From contig CALFZE010000065.1 in assembly GCA_937952285.1 (NCBI GenBank), positions 1 through 24,753 of the forward strand: a stretch of 24,753 bases of DNA, given 5' to 3'. The stretch comes from UBA2428 sp002343545 (GTDB lineage Bacteria > Bdellovibrionota > UBA2428). The position numbers were made by a program, and so were the translations under genes. Shown in pieces: positions 1 through 7,765 of the stretch. Position 1 is the stretch's first letter. Each line of letters starts with the position of its first letter. The notes beneath the pieces were generated by a model. That model was not told where the DNA came from, ran no database searches, and saw only the letters and a list, made by a program, of their open reading frames with translations.

Positions 1-77
1 GCGTAACCCTCGCCATAGGTGGCAAGAAATAGCAGGACCTTCTCTGCTGATTTGTTTCCGACAATGCCTTCAATCAT
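1..77 (-). CDS. Winged-helix antitoxin-like protein, N-terminal part only (cut by window edge)
   Basis: Only the first 25 or so codons, on the minus strand from ATG at 77, are inside the window. They read MIEGIVGNKSAEKVLLFLA and then TYGEGYA. This nearly matches the start of the complete gene at 15792-16121, with about five base differences over 77 bp by eye, so the two are close paralogues. By analogy it should be a small winged-helix DNA-binding protein translated just ahead of a nucleotidyltransferase lying outside the window. It sits in partial cassette E0 beside the arsenic genes. The identity as a paralogue is read directly; the antitoxin role is inferred from the pair in E3. Confidence 0.75.
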   Translation of the reverse strand, partial: MIEGIVGNKSAEKVLLFLATYGEGY

Positions 78-180
78 GAATATATTGTACCAATAATATT
101 GGCGTAATTAACAAGAATGTTGGTAGTATAACCAAATAAGTTGGTTAATGGATTCAGGGCTTTAGGCGTAGTTCGAACGG
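78..180. promoter_or_regulatory. Putative promoter/operator of the truncated winged-helix gene
   Basis: This AT-rich spacer separates the minus-strand start at 77 from the aquaporin stop at 181. It holds a perfect 13-bp palindrome, CCAATAATATTGG at 90-102, and further TTGG/CCAA half-sites up to about 150. The related spacer at 16122-16257 has the same half-sites in the same relative place. This fits autoregulation by the winged-helix protein, but no binding evidence exists here. Confidence 0.45.
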
Positions 181-839
181 CTAAGAGGTTTTCGGCTGCA
201 GGACCGCAGCTAGCCTCGCGCCCAGAAACGCTCCAGCTAACTGAGCGGCGATGAAAGACGGGGCACCCGCCCAGTGAATGCCTGAAAAGGTGTCCGTCAG
301 CGCTCGCGCAACGGTAACGGCGGGATTGGCGAAGGACGTCGACGACGTGCACCAGTATGCCGCCGCAATGTAGCAAGCCACCGCCAAGGGGGTCGCCTTG
401 ACGTCGCGTTTACCGAGAGCGATATGACCAGGATGAGGCCCAGGGTCGCGATAAGTTCCGAGACCATGAGTCTGGGCTCGCTACGGTCTTTGGCGGAAAG
501 CTGGAGGATAGTCTGGCCAAACATGACATGAGTAAGTCCGACGCCGACAATGCCTGCCAAGGTCTGGGCTGCGGCAAAGTATAGGAGAGTCCGTCCGGAT
601 ATCCGCTTCCAAAGGAACTCGATCCAGCTGACCGCAGGATTAAAGTGCGCACCCGAGACTGGCCCGAAGGTTTGTATCAGAGCGTACAATCCGGCTCCCG
701 TTGCCAGTGAATTCGCAAGCAGCGCGAGAGCCGAGTTTCCCTGAGCAAGCGATTCTCCCATGACCCCTGAGCCTACGACGACGATCAGGAGACCCGCCGT
801 GCCGAAGAACTCGGCCAAAATCTGATTGTGAAGGATCAT
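181..839 (-). pseudogene. aqpS: Aquaporin/aquaglyceroporin of the AqpS type, frameshifted
   Basis: A MIP-family channel in two reading frames. The first part starts at ATG 839 (MILHNQILAEFFGTAGLL) and carries the first NPA box, in SGAHFNPAVSW. It runs in frame to about 412. The rest continues in another frame to the stop at 181 and carries the second NPA box, in STSFANPAVTVARALTDTF. One missing base in the CTCTCGGTAAA stretch (minus strand, about 411-428) would explain the switch. In Sinorhizobium meliloti, AqpS lets arsenite from ArsC-catalysed reduction flow out and replaces ArsB; the neighbours here are the same. The start overlaps the arsC stop by ATGA. As written, the product would lose the second NPA half. 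It is either a true recent pseudogene or a sequencing error. Confidence 0.8.
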
Positions 840-1252
840 TGGCCTAGCTCGGATTTGAACTCGTTCAACTTGGCTGTGATCGATTCTCTCGCCAACCGAA
901 AGCGCTTGAGCGCCTCGGCTTCGGCGATCGGTTCTTTCGTCGCCGGGTCCGGAAAGGGCCAGTGTAGCTTCCGCGCGTTCGACGGCAGAATCGGGCACAC
1001 CTCTTCGGAGCAAAGGGTAATGACAAGGTCGAGGCCGCTCACAAAACTTTGCGGCAGGTCGCCGACGGATTTCGAATGATGCCCAGAGATGTTGATTCCA
1101 ATCTCGTTCATCACCGACACGGCGTAAGGATTTAGGCGACCGGGGTGAGAGCCTGCGCTTTGGATCTCGAAGTGCGGAAACATTTGTCGAGCCAAGCCCT
1201 CGGCGAGTTGGCTCCGCGCGGAATTGGCGACGCACATGAATAGGATTTTCAT
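836..1252 (-). CDS. arsC: Arsenate reductase, low-molecular-weight phosphatase (thioredoxin-coupled) type
   Basis: A 138-aa cytoplasmic protein that would reduce arsenate to arsenite. The phosphatase P-loop CX5R is at the N-terminus (C7-VANSA-R13). The two shuttle cysteines are C81 and C86 in LCSEEVCP. The general-acid loop is visible as PFPDP near residue 100. This C-X5-R plus two-cysteine layout is that of pI258-type ArsC, which uses thioredoxin, and not of the glutaredoxin-dependent E. coli type. The gene starts 3 bp after the arsR stop and overlaps the aquaporin start by ATGA, so arsR-arsC-aqpS is one translationally coupled operon. All key residues are present, so this gene appears functional even though the channel downstream is broken. 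Confidence 0.92.
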   Translation of the reverse strand: MKILFMCVANSARSQLAEGLARQMFPHFEIQSAGSHPGRLNPYAVSVMNEIGINISGHHSKSVGDLPQSFVSGLDLVITLCSEEVCPILPSNARKLHWPFPDPATKEPIAEAEALKRFRLARESITAKLNEFKSELGQ

Positions 1253-1255
1253 AAA

Positions 1256-1567
1256 CTAGCAGTTCCCTTTTACTTTCGATGGCTGGCGTGCGCAGCAGTT
1301 CTGCCGCAGATAACTAATCAACTTTTCCACCAAGGCTGTATTGGCGACGTAGGTGACTGAGCGTCCCTCTTTCTTGGAGCATACAAGTCCGGCCTCGCTC
1401 ATCCGCGAAAGATGAAACGACAGGGTGTTGTTCGGAATCTTCAGCTCACTTGCGATCTTGCTCGGCACGAGTCCGTCACTTCCGTACTCGACCAGGAGCT
1501 TAAAGACCCTGAGGCGCGTTTCTTGAGAGAGCGACGAAAACGTATCCGTGGCGCGAATTAGTTCCAT
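1256..1567 (-). CDS. arsR: ArsR/SmtB-family arsenite-responsive repressor
   Basis: A 103-aa winged-helix repressor and the first gene of the arsenic operon. The recognition helix region is IPNNTLSFHLSRMSEAGLV (about residues 45-63). No CVC motif lies in that helix. The metalloid cysteines appear to be at the C-terminus, as C91-C92 and the last residue C103 (NCCARQPSKVKGNC). This resembles the Acidithiobacillus ferrooxidans ArsR site, which uses three C-terminal cysteines. Arsenite binding would release the repressor from the inverted repeat covering its own start codon (1565-1590). The family is certain; the exact inducer is inferred from the cysteines and neighbours. Confidence 0.92.
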   Translation of the reverse strand: MELIRATDTFSSLSQETRLRVFKLLVEYGSDGLVPSKIASELKIPNNTLSFHLSRMSEAGLVCSKKEGRSVTYVANTALVEKLISYLRQNCCARQPSKVKGNC

Positions 1568-1590
1568 AGTTCTAGAACAATGGAACTATG
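1565..1590. promoter_or_regulatory. Probable ArsR operator
   Basis: An inverted repeat, CATAGTTC at 1565-1572 and GAACTATG at 1583-1590, contains the arsR start codon in its left arm. Nested inside is a perfect 10-bp palindrome, GTTCTAGAAC (1568-1577). Its position directly at the start of a self-regulated repressor makes it the best operator candidate. Confidence 0.55.
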
Positions 1591-1621
1591 ATCCGCTGTC
1601 AAAATGGGACGAAGCGTGTGG

Positions 1622-1802
1622 GCGCACTTGTCGTCCAGGCAAGGGGTCGTCATTCAAGAAGTGAGTGTTGTTAGCGCTTTAGGAGATAGGATTTTGATTC
1701 TTGCGCCGAAATTGCGCCGCAAAAATGGCGCAAGATTTCGGATGAGGTGATGTCCTCGGAATTTTTCGGCTCTCTATGTTTTTGATTTTAACGGGGATTT
1801 AG
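1622..1802. repeat. Right end of cassette E0 (arm region beside the attachment core)
   Basis: These 181 bp align without a gap to 17106-17286, the right end of E3, with about 25 mismatches by hand count. They hold two inverted arm motifs TTGCGCC at 1701-1707 and 1712-1718 (11-bp period) and one facing GGCGCAAGAT at 1727-1736, followed by 66 bp to the tRNA-like core. No gene is seen between the arsR start and the chrA stop; this stretch is attachment-site DNA. Confidence 0.8.
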
Positions 1803-1862
1803 TGGTCGGCGCGGCGGGATTTGAATCTGGAGCCGCCGAGGCCACGACCCCTTGCACCCCAA
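1803..1862. repeat. Decayed attachment core (tRNA-Pro 3'-end copy), E0/E1 junction
   Basis: This copy of the tRNA-Pro 3' part (TGGTCGGCGCGGCGGGATTT and onward) ends at CCCCAA like the others. It carries a 15-bp net insertion in the T-loop region after GATTTGAA, making it 60 bp instead of 45. It cannot fold as the intact tRNA does. The insertion includes TCTGGAGCCG, and the enclosing 16-mer recurs at 3359-3374. Confidence 0.8.
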
Positions 1863-2013
1863 TCAGAAAAGGCCGGTTTTAGTGGTTTTTACGAAAGTTC
1901 GATTTGACCCCTAAGTAACGGGAATTTCAGAAGATCCTCGTAACTTCTTGCGAGCGCGTTTCTCTCCGTTTTGCTGTGTTTTTCTCCGAAGTGGCGCAAG
2001 ATTGGCGCAAGAT
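1863..2013. repeat. Left end of cassette E1
   Basis: The first part (TCAGAAAAGGCCGGTTTTAG and onward) is closely similar to 15090-15240, the left end of E3. After exactly 130 bp come two direct copies of GGCGCAAGAT at 1993-2002 and 2004-2013, with an 11-bp period. A small hairpin CTCG/CGAG lies at 1937-1954, where E3 has a stronger one. From 2014 to 2139 I see no gene. Confidence 0.75.
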
Positions 2014-2139
2014 TTTTTAGTACTCGCAGGTACTCATCCGCTGGGCGCTGATCCCCTCACTATGCGTGCTGCGAACGGGGAAGGCTAGGTCTGATTCGAA
2101 ACGTTTAGGCCTCCCTCGACATGAACCGTTTCGCCGGAG

Positions 2140-3309
2140 CTAAGTCGAAAGTTTTAAGACGACTCCGATCACCGCGCCGCCGGCGATGAGCCAGGTCGAA
2201 TTGACCTTGAACCGTATTAAGAGGATTGCGCTGATCAGCGCGATCGTCATCGTGGCGAGATCTATAAGGGCAGAACGACCAAGCAGCCACGTCACGTACG
2301 CCATGAGAGCCAGCGACGCTGCATTCACCCCGTCGAGCACGGCACCCGCCGCGGGAGAGTTCCGAATTCGTGGTATCAGGGGAGCGCTGAGTGCCACGAA
2401 GACAAAGGCCGGCAGAAAGATGCCGAGTGTGGCAATCAGCGCGGCTTTCGGGCCATTTAAAACGTATCCGATAAAAGTGGCCGTCGTGAATACGGGGCCC
2501 GGCGTTATCTGCCCCACCGCCACGGCGTCGATCAGTTGGGGCTGCGTAAGCCAGCCTCGATTTTCGACCAGTCCAGATTGCAGGAAGGCCAGTAGGACAT
2601 ACCCGCTTCCGTAGAGTACGGAACCGACTTTGAGGAAAAACCAAAAAAGCGCTTGGAGCGAAAACGGAACGGCGCCACCGAGAGTCGTGGCCCACGCGAG
2701 ATTCGCGGAGGCAACGAGCGTCGAGACGCCGCTGAGGGCGACGAGGTTGACGGATGACTTCGTTTGGAGCCGTCGCGCAACGAGGAGTCCGGCGCCCGCC
2801 AAAACGAGGACGAGAATTTCGTTCACGCCGAAAGCGGTGAGGGCGAATGACGTTACGCCCACCACTATGAGGTCCTTGGTTTTTAGGGCCGTCTTCCCGA
2901 GATTCCACAGCGCCTGCAAAACCACGGCGATAATGACGGGCTTGATACCGAATAGGAGACCACTGACGTGGGGCAAGCTTCCGTAGGTTACGTACATCCA
3001 GCCAAACGCCATCGTTATGAGCATCGCGGGGCTAATGAAGCACACGCCGGCGACGAGCAGGCCTGGCCATCCCCCTCGGATATGTCCGAGGTGAATCGCT
3101 AGTTCCGTCGAGTTCGGTCCCGGAATCAGGTTAGTGGCTCCCAGAAGATCGAGAAATTTTTCCCGCGTGACCCACCGGCGCCGGGTCACGATCTCGTCTT
3201 CCATCATCGCAATGTGAGCAGCGGGACCGCCAAAAGCGACGGTGCCTAGGCGGAGGAATAAAAACGCGATCTCGCGAAGCGCACCCGGCTTAGTGTTTTT
3301 CTGAGACAT
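2140..3309 (-). CDS. chrA: Chromate transporter, long-chain (two-domain) ChrA
   Basis: A 389-aa inner-membrane protein of the CHR family, which exports chromate. It has the duplicated two-domain form. Domain 1 has FGGPAAHIAMMEDEIV (about 26-41) and NLIPGPNSTEL (60-70). Domain 2 has LKVGSVLYGSGYVLLAFL (226-243) and AVGQITPGPVF (264-274). About ten hydrophobic segments are visible. ATG at 3309 is the start. It lies 82 bp downstream of the copper ATPase stop on the same strand and is the last gene of E1's leftward block, next to the left end. A short sequence resembling the decayed attachment core lies in that 82-bp gap, so chrA may have joined the block separately. No ChrB regulator is present. 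Confidence 0.93.
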   Translation of the reverse strand: MSQKNTKPGALREIAFLFLRLGTVAFGGPAAHIAMMEDEIVTRRRWVTREKFLDLLGATNLIPGPNSTELAIHLGHIRGGWPGLLVAGVCFISPAMLITMAFGWMYVTYGSLPHVSGLLFGIKPVIIAVVLQALWNLGKTALKTKDLIVVGVTSFALTAFGVNEILVLVLAGAGLLVARRLQTKSSVNLVALSGVSTLVASANLAWATTLGGAVPFSLQALFWFFLKVGSVLYGSGYVLLAFLQSGLVENRGWLTQPQLIDAVAVGQITPGPVFTTATFIGYVLNGPKAALIATLGIFLPAFVFVALSAPLIPRIRNSPAAGAVLDGVNAASLALMAYVTWLLGRSALIDLATMTIALISAILLIRFKVNSTWLIAGGAVIGVVLKLST

Positions 3310-3358
3310 CGACCCTATCTAGCCTGCTCTCGACGGCCCTCCAAGTATCCGGCTTGGA

Positions 3359-3374
3359 GGGATTTGAATCTGGA
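3359..3374. repeat. Short repeat shared with the decayed attachment core
   Basis: GGGATTTGAATCTGGA at 3359-3374 is identical to 1816-1831 inside the decayed tRNA-like core, and the bases after it (ACCGTC against GCCGCC) are also similar. It lies between the chrA start and the copper ATPase stop. It may be a relic junction; at 16 bp, chance or a shared source cannot be excluded. Confidence 0.4.
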
Positions 3375-3391
3375 ACCGTCTCCGTCAGTAT

Positions 3392-5764
3392 CTACTCAAC
3401 TCGGGCGGAACCCAGCCGCAAGGAGTTGCCGATAACCGAGAAGGAGCTGAGGGCCATCGCGGCCGCGGCGATCATCGGGCTTAAAAGCCAACCCGTGTAG
3501 GGGTAAAGTAGCCCGGCCGCAATCGGCACGCCGAGAGCGTTATACCCAAAGGCAAAGCCGAGGTTCTGTTTGATGTTTCGGAGCGTCGATTCGCTCAGGG
3601 AGCGCGCACGTAGGATCCCGCGCAAGTCTCCTTTGACGAGCGTGACTTGCGCGCTTTCCATCGCGATGTCTGTTCCCGTTCCCATGGCAATGCCGACGTC
3701 GGCTTGGCCAAGGGCGGGGGCATCGTTGATGCCATCGCCCGCCATGCCTACGATCAGCCCGGCTTTTTGGTATTCGCGAACGGCGTTCACCTTGCCTTCG
3801 GGAAGGACGCCGGCGATGACCTTCTTAATTCCGAGTTCCCGCGCGATCGCTTTGGCGGTCGTCTCTTGGTCGCCAGTAAGCATGACGACCTCGATTCCGT
3901 GAGCTTGAAGGGACTGCACGGTCTCGAGGGTTCCGGCTTTGATGGCATCGGCAATGCCGACGAGGGATTCGAGTTTCCCGCCTTTGGCCGCAAAGAACAC
4001 CGTCTGACCCGAAATCCTCAGTCTTTCGGCTTGTGCGAGGGCGTCGGGCGTGAGTGCGATCTTTTCAGAAGCGAGGAAGTCCCGGGTGCCAACGAGGATG
4101 GTCTCGGTTCCCAGGCGAGCCCGAACGCCTTTGCCCGTGACACTTTGAAAATCATCGATCTTTGCCGGGCGAAGTCCCCGCTCACGTGCCCCGGCCACGA
4201 TGGCTTTCGCGATCGGGTGCTCGCTCGATGTTTCGGCGCCGGCAATCCATTCGAGGACCTCGGCCTCCGAGCTATGTCCAACGAGGGTAATCGACTTCAG
4301 CTTGGGTTTCCCTTCGGTGAGCGTTCCGGTTTTGTCGACGACGAGGACGTTGACGTCTTTCAGGCGCTCGATGGCTTCGGCGCTCTTGAAGAGGACGCCC
4401 AACGAGGCGCCGCGCCCCGACGCCACCATGATCGACATCGGGGTCGCGAGTCCCAGCGCACAAGGACAGGCGATGATCAGAACGGCGACCGCGTTGACGA
4501 GACCGAGCGTCGGTCCTTGCTCGCCTCCCCAAACCCACCATGCGGCGAAGGAAGCGAGTGCGATTAGGACGACGGCCGGTACGAAATACGCGGCGACTTT
4601 GTCCGCGAGTCCTTGAATGGGGGCGCGGCTCCGTTGAGCTTCGGCGACGAGCTGAACGATGCGCGAGAGGAGGGTGTCGGAGCCGACCTTTTGCGCTTGC
4701 ATAAGTAGAGCGCCGGTCTGGTTTAGGGTTCCACCGATGAGCGGAGAATCGGCTTGCTTGTCCGAAGGAATGGGTTCTCCGGTCACCATCGATTCATCGA
4801 CGGAGCTCGTCCCTTCGAGGACGACGCCATCCACGGGGATCTTCTCGCCCGGCCGAACCCGCAGGCGATCACCGATGGTGACATGTTCGAGGGGAACTTC
4901 GTTCTCCGTGCCATCGTTTGCAACGCGAAGAGCGACTTTCGGAGCGAGGCCGAGCAGGCCCTTGATGGCCGAGCTCGTCTGGGCGCGCGCCTTTAGCTCC
5001 AAAATTTGGCCGACGATGACCAGGAGTACGATGACGGCAGCCGACTCAAAGTAAAGCCCTGGGTAATGCCCGCCGTGACCGGCGCGGAGCTGCTCCGGGA
5101 ACAAGTCCGGTAGCAGGAGGGCAATCAGGCTGTAGATGTAGGCGACGCCGACACCGAGAGCGATCAAAGTGAACATGTTGGCGGATCGGTGCTTCACCGA
5201 ATCCAAGCCGCGCGTGAAGAACGGCCATGCGGCCCAAAGAACGACAGGCGTCGTGAGAGCCGCCTGTAGCCAGGCGGCACCGACGTGCCCCAAGAGCTTC
5301 GAGGGCTGCAGGCCCGGAAACATTTCCAGCATAGCAACGATGAAGACGGGCAAGGTTAAGGGTAGCGCAACCCAGAAACGTCGCCGCATGTCGACGAGTT
5401 CATGGGACGGCCCATCGTCGAGAGAAATTTCTAGGGGTTCGAGGGCCATGCCGCATTTCGGGCAGGAGCCCGGGCCGATCTGGCGAACTTCCGGGTGCAT
5501 GGGGCAGGTGTACTCACGAGTATCGGCCTGTCCGGTAGGTATTTTTGACTTGGGCGCGAGGTAGGTCGCCGGGCTCGCCTTAAACTTGTGCAAGCATTTC
5601 TCGGCGCAGAAATAGTAGTCCTTGCCTTCGTGTACCGTGTGGAAGCGCGCGGTGGCGGGGTTCACGGTCATGCCGCAGACCGGGTCTTTGGTCTCTACTG
5701 GAGTCGTGCCGTGATGGCCGGGGTGATGATGTTCGTGCCCAAGAGAGCAGCAAGATTCGGACAT
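3392..5764 (-). CDS. copA: Copper-exporting P1B-type ATPase with YHS and metal-binding N-terminal domains
   Basis: A 790-aa inner-membrane pump, most likely Cu(I)-exporting. The N-terminus is His-rich (GHEHHHPGHHG). A YHS domain follows (KDPVCGM at 26-32 to about 69), then a heavy-metal-binding domain with YTCPMHPE and GSCPKCGM (85-106). P-type features are the TGEP loop (328-331), the CPC ion site in IIACPCALGLATP (431-442), the phosphorylated Asp in DKTGTLTEG (D477), SSEHPIAKA and the hinge GDGINDAP. The start at 5764 is preferred over an ATG 18 codons upstream: it has AAAGGAG 8 bp before it, and the upstream extension overlaps the neighbouring gene. YHS plus HMBD in place of HMA is typical of CopB/CopA-like variants in environmental bacteria, so silver or Cu(II) cannot be excluded. 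The gene is 13 bp downstream of the 5778-6440 membrane protein. Confidence 0.92.
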   Translation of the reverse strand: MSESCCSLGHEHHHPGHHGTTPVETKDPVCGMTVNPATARFHTVHEGKDYYFCAEKCLHKFKASPATYLAPKSKIPTGQADTREYTCPMHPEVRQIGPGSCPKCGMALEPLEISLDDGPSHELVDMRRRFWVALPLTLPVFIVAMLEMFPGLQPSKLLGHVGAAWLQAALTTPVVLWAAWPFFTRGLDSVKHRSANMFTLIALGVGVAYIYSLIALLLPDLFPEQLRAGHGGHYPGLYFESAAVIVLLVIVGQILELKARAQTSSAIKGLLGLAPKVALRVANDGTENEVPLEHVTIGDRLRVRPGEKIPVDGVVLEGTSSVDESMVTGEPIPSDKQADSPLIGGTLNQTGALLMQAQKVGSDTLLSRIVQLVAEAQRSRAPIQGLADKVAAYFVPAVVLIALASFAAWWVWGGEQGPTLGLVNAVAVLIIACPCALGLATPMSIMVASGRGASLGVLFKSAEAIERLKDVNVLVVDKTGTLTEGKPKLKSITLVGHSSEAEVLEWIAGAETSSEHPIAKAIVAGARERGLRPAKIDDFQSVTGKGVRARLGTETILVGTRDFLASEKIALTPDALAQAERLRISGQTVFFAAKGGKLESLVGIADAIKAGTLETVQSLQAHGIEVVMLTGDQETTAKAIARELGIKKVIAGVLPEGKVNAVREYQKAGLIVGMAGDGINDAPALGQADVGIAMGTGTDIAMESAQVTLVKGDLRGILRARSLSESTLRNIKQNLGFAFGYNALGVPIAAGLLYPYTGWLLSPMIAAAAMALSSFSVIGNSLRLGSARVE

Positions 5765-5777
5765 TTGAGAAGCTCCT

Positions 5778-6440
5778 TTAAGGTGCGCTCGCGTCCTGCG
5801 AGTCGTGTACCTTTGCAAATGCGGAGTGCAGTATGGCTCCGCTCATAACCAAAAATGAGATCGAGAACGCCGATCCGCAAATCGCGGAGAGGACGTCGTA
5901 GGACGGAGACAGGTATTTGATGCCCCACCACGAGAAGACATCGAAGACTCCGGCCCATAGGGCCAACAGAGGAGCCGCCGTTGACGTCCAAAATCCCGAA
6001 CGGGTGGTTTGGACGAGAACGGCCATGAGGAAGTACATCGTTGCATGTGCAAAAAAGTGCGCGTGGCTCAGGCTCGACAGCCTGCCCGGGCCGAGGGCCT
6101 CGAAATACGCGAGTGTGGAAGGGTTGGCGACGCGAGTATTTAAGTAAACGGAAACGGCCGAGAGGGCGTGAGTGAGTGCGTAGGCAGCTAGAAGCGGTAA
6201 AAGCGCCACGCGGAGCGATGCGGGCCATGAGGAAATCACCGGAAGAAGTTTGGCGCCCGAGGCCCGCCGGACTTCGAGTCGCTTCGCCAAGAGAAGGCTA
6301 AGCGCCAATACGAGCGCGAACGCGGCAACCGCGAGCGCAGGGTAGGCTGCGTCTGAAGCCCACGAGAACGGCCTTGCCGTGGTCGTCGTGGCGTTTTCGA
6401 GTGTGGCGGCGTCGAAATTGAGTCCGTCTTCGCCTTCCAT
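5778..6440 (-). CDS. Integral membrane protein of unknown function in the copper operon
   Basis: A 220-aa protein with about five hydrophobic stretches (roughly 32-52, 76-100, 128-146, 155-172, 183-206). I do not recognise the family. A His cluster, SHAHFFAHATMY (H126, H128, H132), sits at the edge of a membrane segment and could bind metal or haem. W171, W172 and a Tyr/Ser-rich loop follow. The start codon overlaps the stop of the haem-protein gene by one base (TAATG), and the copper ATPase starts 13 bp after its stop. It is therefore tightly coupled to both. A role in electron transfer with the upstream haem protein or in copper handling is inferred from position only. Confidence 0.8.
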   Translation of the reverse strand: MEGEDGLNFDAATLENATTTTARPFSWASDAAYPALAVAAFALVLALSLLLAKRLEVRRASGAKLLPVISSWPASLRVALLPLLAAYALTHALSAVSVYLNTRVANPSTLAYFEALGPGRLSSLSHAHFFAHATMYFLMAVLVQTTRSGFWTSTAAPLLALWAGVFDVFSWWGIKYLSPSYDVLSAICGSAFSISFLVMSGAILHSAFAKVHDSQDASAP

Positions 6441-7240
6441 TACTTCGCTCCTCCGCCAAAGACGGCCTGCATGAGAGCCAGGCTTCGCCTAACGCTGGAA
6501 TCAATGAGTTTGGACGCGTCTCCTGCAAGTGCAGACGGAAGGTCGAGCAGGCTCTTGCCGACGTAGGGATCGGTTAGTTCCTTTTTGTCCTTGGTGGTAT
6601 CGCCAAGCGTTCCACCAAGGACGACGACGCGAAGTATTTTGCCGTTCGTGGCGACGGCTACGCCGGTCGATATTCCCTTGCTGTCTTTTTGCTCCGTCAT
6701 CAGCTGTGCCACGGCCTGGCGCTTGCCGTCTTTCTCGGCGAAGTAGAAAGTAGGTACCTTGTCGTCGTCGGGAGGGGGGCGGCCGATCTTGGATTGAACG
6801 AACTCAAGTTGCTTTGGGCTGAGCGATCCTTCGATGGCCGAAAAGTTTGAATAGTCGGGGAACAGCTTCTCGAGCTGATCCTTAGGAATAAAAATCGAGC
6901 TCGCGGAAACGAGCCAGTCGCCGGTCTTTGTTGGGTTGCTGTGCTTGTCGCCGGGATTTGATTTCGCGAGGATCTCGGCCAAGTTTGGGATACCGTCCCC
7001 GTCGGAATCGGGTGACTCGATCTTTTTGAAGGCTGCCGAGTTGCCTCCCGCGCGCAGGAAGGCCTTGCCGTAGTTGTTGGGAGACGAGCCGCCGCCAGAG
7101 CTATGGCAAAGAAGGCAACTCACCTTATAGCCATAGTTCTGATGGAAAAGGCGCGCGCTGGCGGGGAGCGCGTAAGCGGCTTGGCTTAACGCGAGACCCA
7201 GGCAGCTTGCGCCGATGGCATAGAGGCGGCTCGGCGACAT
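6440..7240 (-). CDS. Secreted mono-haem protein with Ca-binding-type repeat and FMN-binding-like C-terminus
   Basis: A 266-aa exported protein. A signal peptide covers about residues 1-25 (MSPSRLYAIGASCLGLALSQ). One c-type haem site, CLLCH (42-46), follows. Then comes an Asp-rich thrombospondin-type-3-like segment, SPDSDGDGIPNLAEI. The C-terminal half (FYFAEKDGKRQAVAQL and GVAVATNGKILRVVVLGG) resembles the fold of FMN-binding domains and is similar in style to the protein at 8062-8463. The usual SGAT flavin-attachment motif is not visible. ATG 7240 is chosen over upstream in-frame ATGs because GAGGG lies 8 bp before it and the signal peptide begins there; it also leaves one base between this gene and the previous stop. 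It is probably a periplasmic redox partner in copper resistance. Confidence 0.8.
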   Translation of the reverse strand: MSPSRLYAIGASCLGLALSQAAYALPASARLFHQNYGYKVSCLLCHSSGGGSSPNNYGKAFLRAGGNSAAFKKIESPDSDGDGIPNLAEILAKSNPGDKHSNPTKTGDWLVSASSIFIPKDQLEKLFPDYSNFSAIEGSLSPKQLEFVQSKIGRPPPDDDKVPTFYFAEKDGKRQAVAQLMTEQKDSKGISTGVAVATNGKILRVVVLGGTLGDTTKDKKELTDPYVGKSLLDLPSALAGDASKLIDSSVRRSLALMQAVFGGGAK

Positions 7241-7241
7241 C

Positions 7242-7748
7242 TTAATGTCCCTCGTGGCCATGGGCCGGCTTTTGGGCCGCACCAGGCTTCACGATCTTTG
7301 AGAGAGGCAGGCTCTGGGTTCCAGTCCCGCTGACCTGCCCTTTGGCCGGCACGATGCGGGGGGCGCGGATCTCGATTTTAGCGGCCGCGGAAGCCTCTCC
7401 GGCCGGATAGTGCGCGGCGACTTGGTAGGGCGGAGCGCTCGAGGGAACGAGATGAAGAGGGCTCCGCTTTTCGCCGTCGACCAACGTGACTTCGAGTTTA
7501 ACGAGCCTTGAGTCGACGGGGTCCCGCATCTTGTCGGAGACATAGATGAGCAGCTCGCCCGCAGCCTTGCTGGCCTTAACCTCGACGTGGTCATCGCCGA
7601 ACATGAGAACTTCGCCGCCTTGGGCGGAATGATGGCTGTGAGGCATCTTCGGTTTGGACTGTGGCTTGGCAGTTGGGTTGGCGTGTACGGATGACGTGAC
7701 CCACAAGCCCGAAATTGCGGCGAACGAGAGAATCTTCTTTAGGGACAT
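7242..7748 (-). CDS. Periplasmic His-rich protein, probable copper-binding accessory
   Basis: A 168-aa exported protein with a signal peptide (residues 1-23, ending around SSVHA). Two His-rich ends could bind metal: MPHSHHSAQGGE just after the signal peptide and HGHEGH at the C-terminus. The middle part (GGEVLMFGDDHVEV, GELLIYVSDKMRDPVD) resembles small beta domains found beside RND metal-efflux adaptors, but I do not recognise a named family. AGGAGG lies 4 bp before ATG 7748, and the gene is 17 bp downstream of csoR. The haem-protein gene starts one base after its stop. A copper-sequestering or delivery role is inferred. Confidence 0.75.
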   Translation of the reverse strand: MSLKKILSFAAISGLWVTSSVHANPTAKPQSKPKMPHSHHSAQGGEVLMFGDDHVEVKASKAAGELLIYVSDKMRDPVDSRLVKLEVTLVDGEKRSPLHLVPSSAPPYQVAAHYPAGEASAAAKIEIRAPRIVPAKGQVSGTGTQSLPLSKIVKPGAAQKPAHGHEGH

Positions 7749-7765
7749 GGTTCCTCCTGGGGGTT

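Noticed and set aside
297..1235. 312-aa open frame on the minus strand over arsC and the aquaporin
   Set aside because: Its first half is a shadow of arsC in another frame. Only the part from 839 down matches the aquaporin, and it leaves frame near 412.
1701..1736. Repeated GCGCC/GGCGC units as a CRISPR or a simple terminator
   Set aside because: There are only two or three short copies per site, no spacers of regular size and no cas genes; the same set recurs beside each tRNA-like core.
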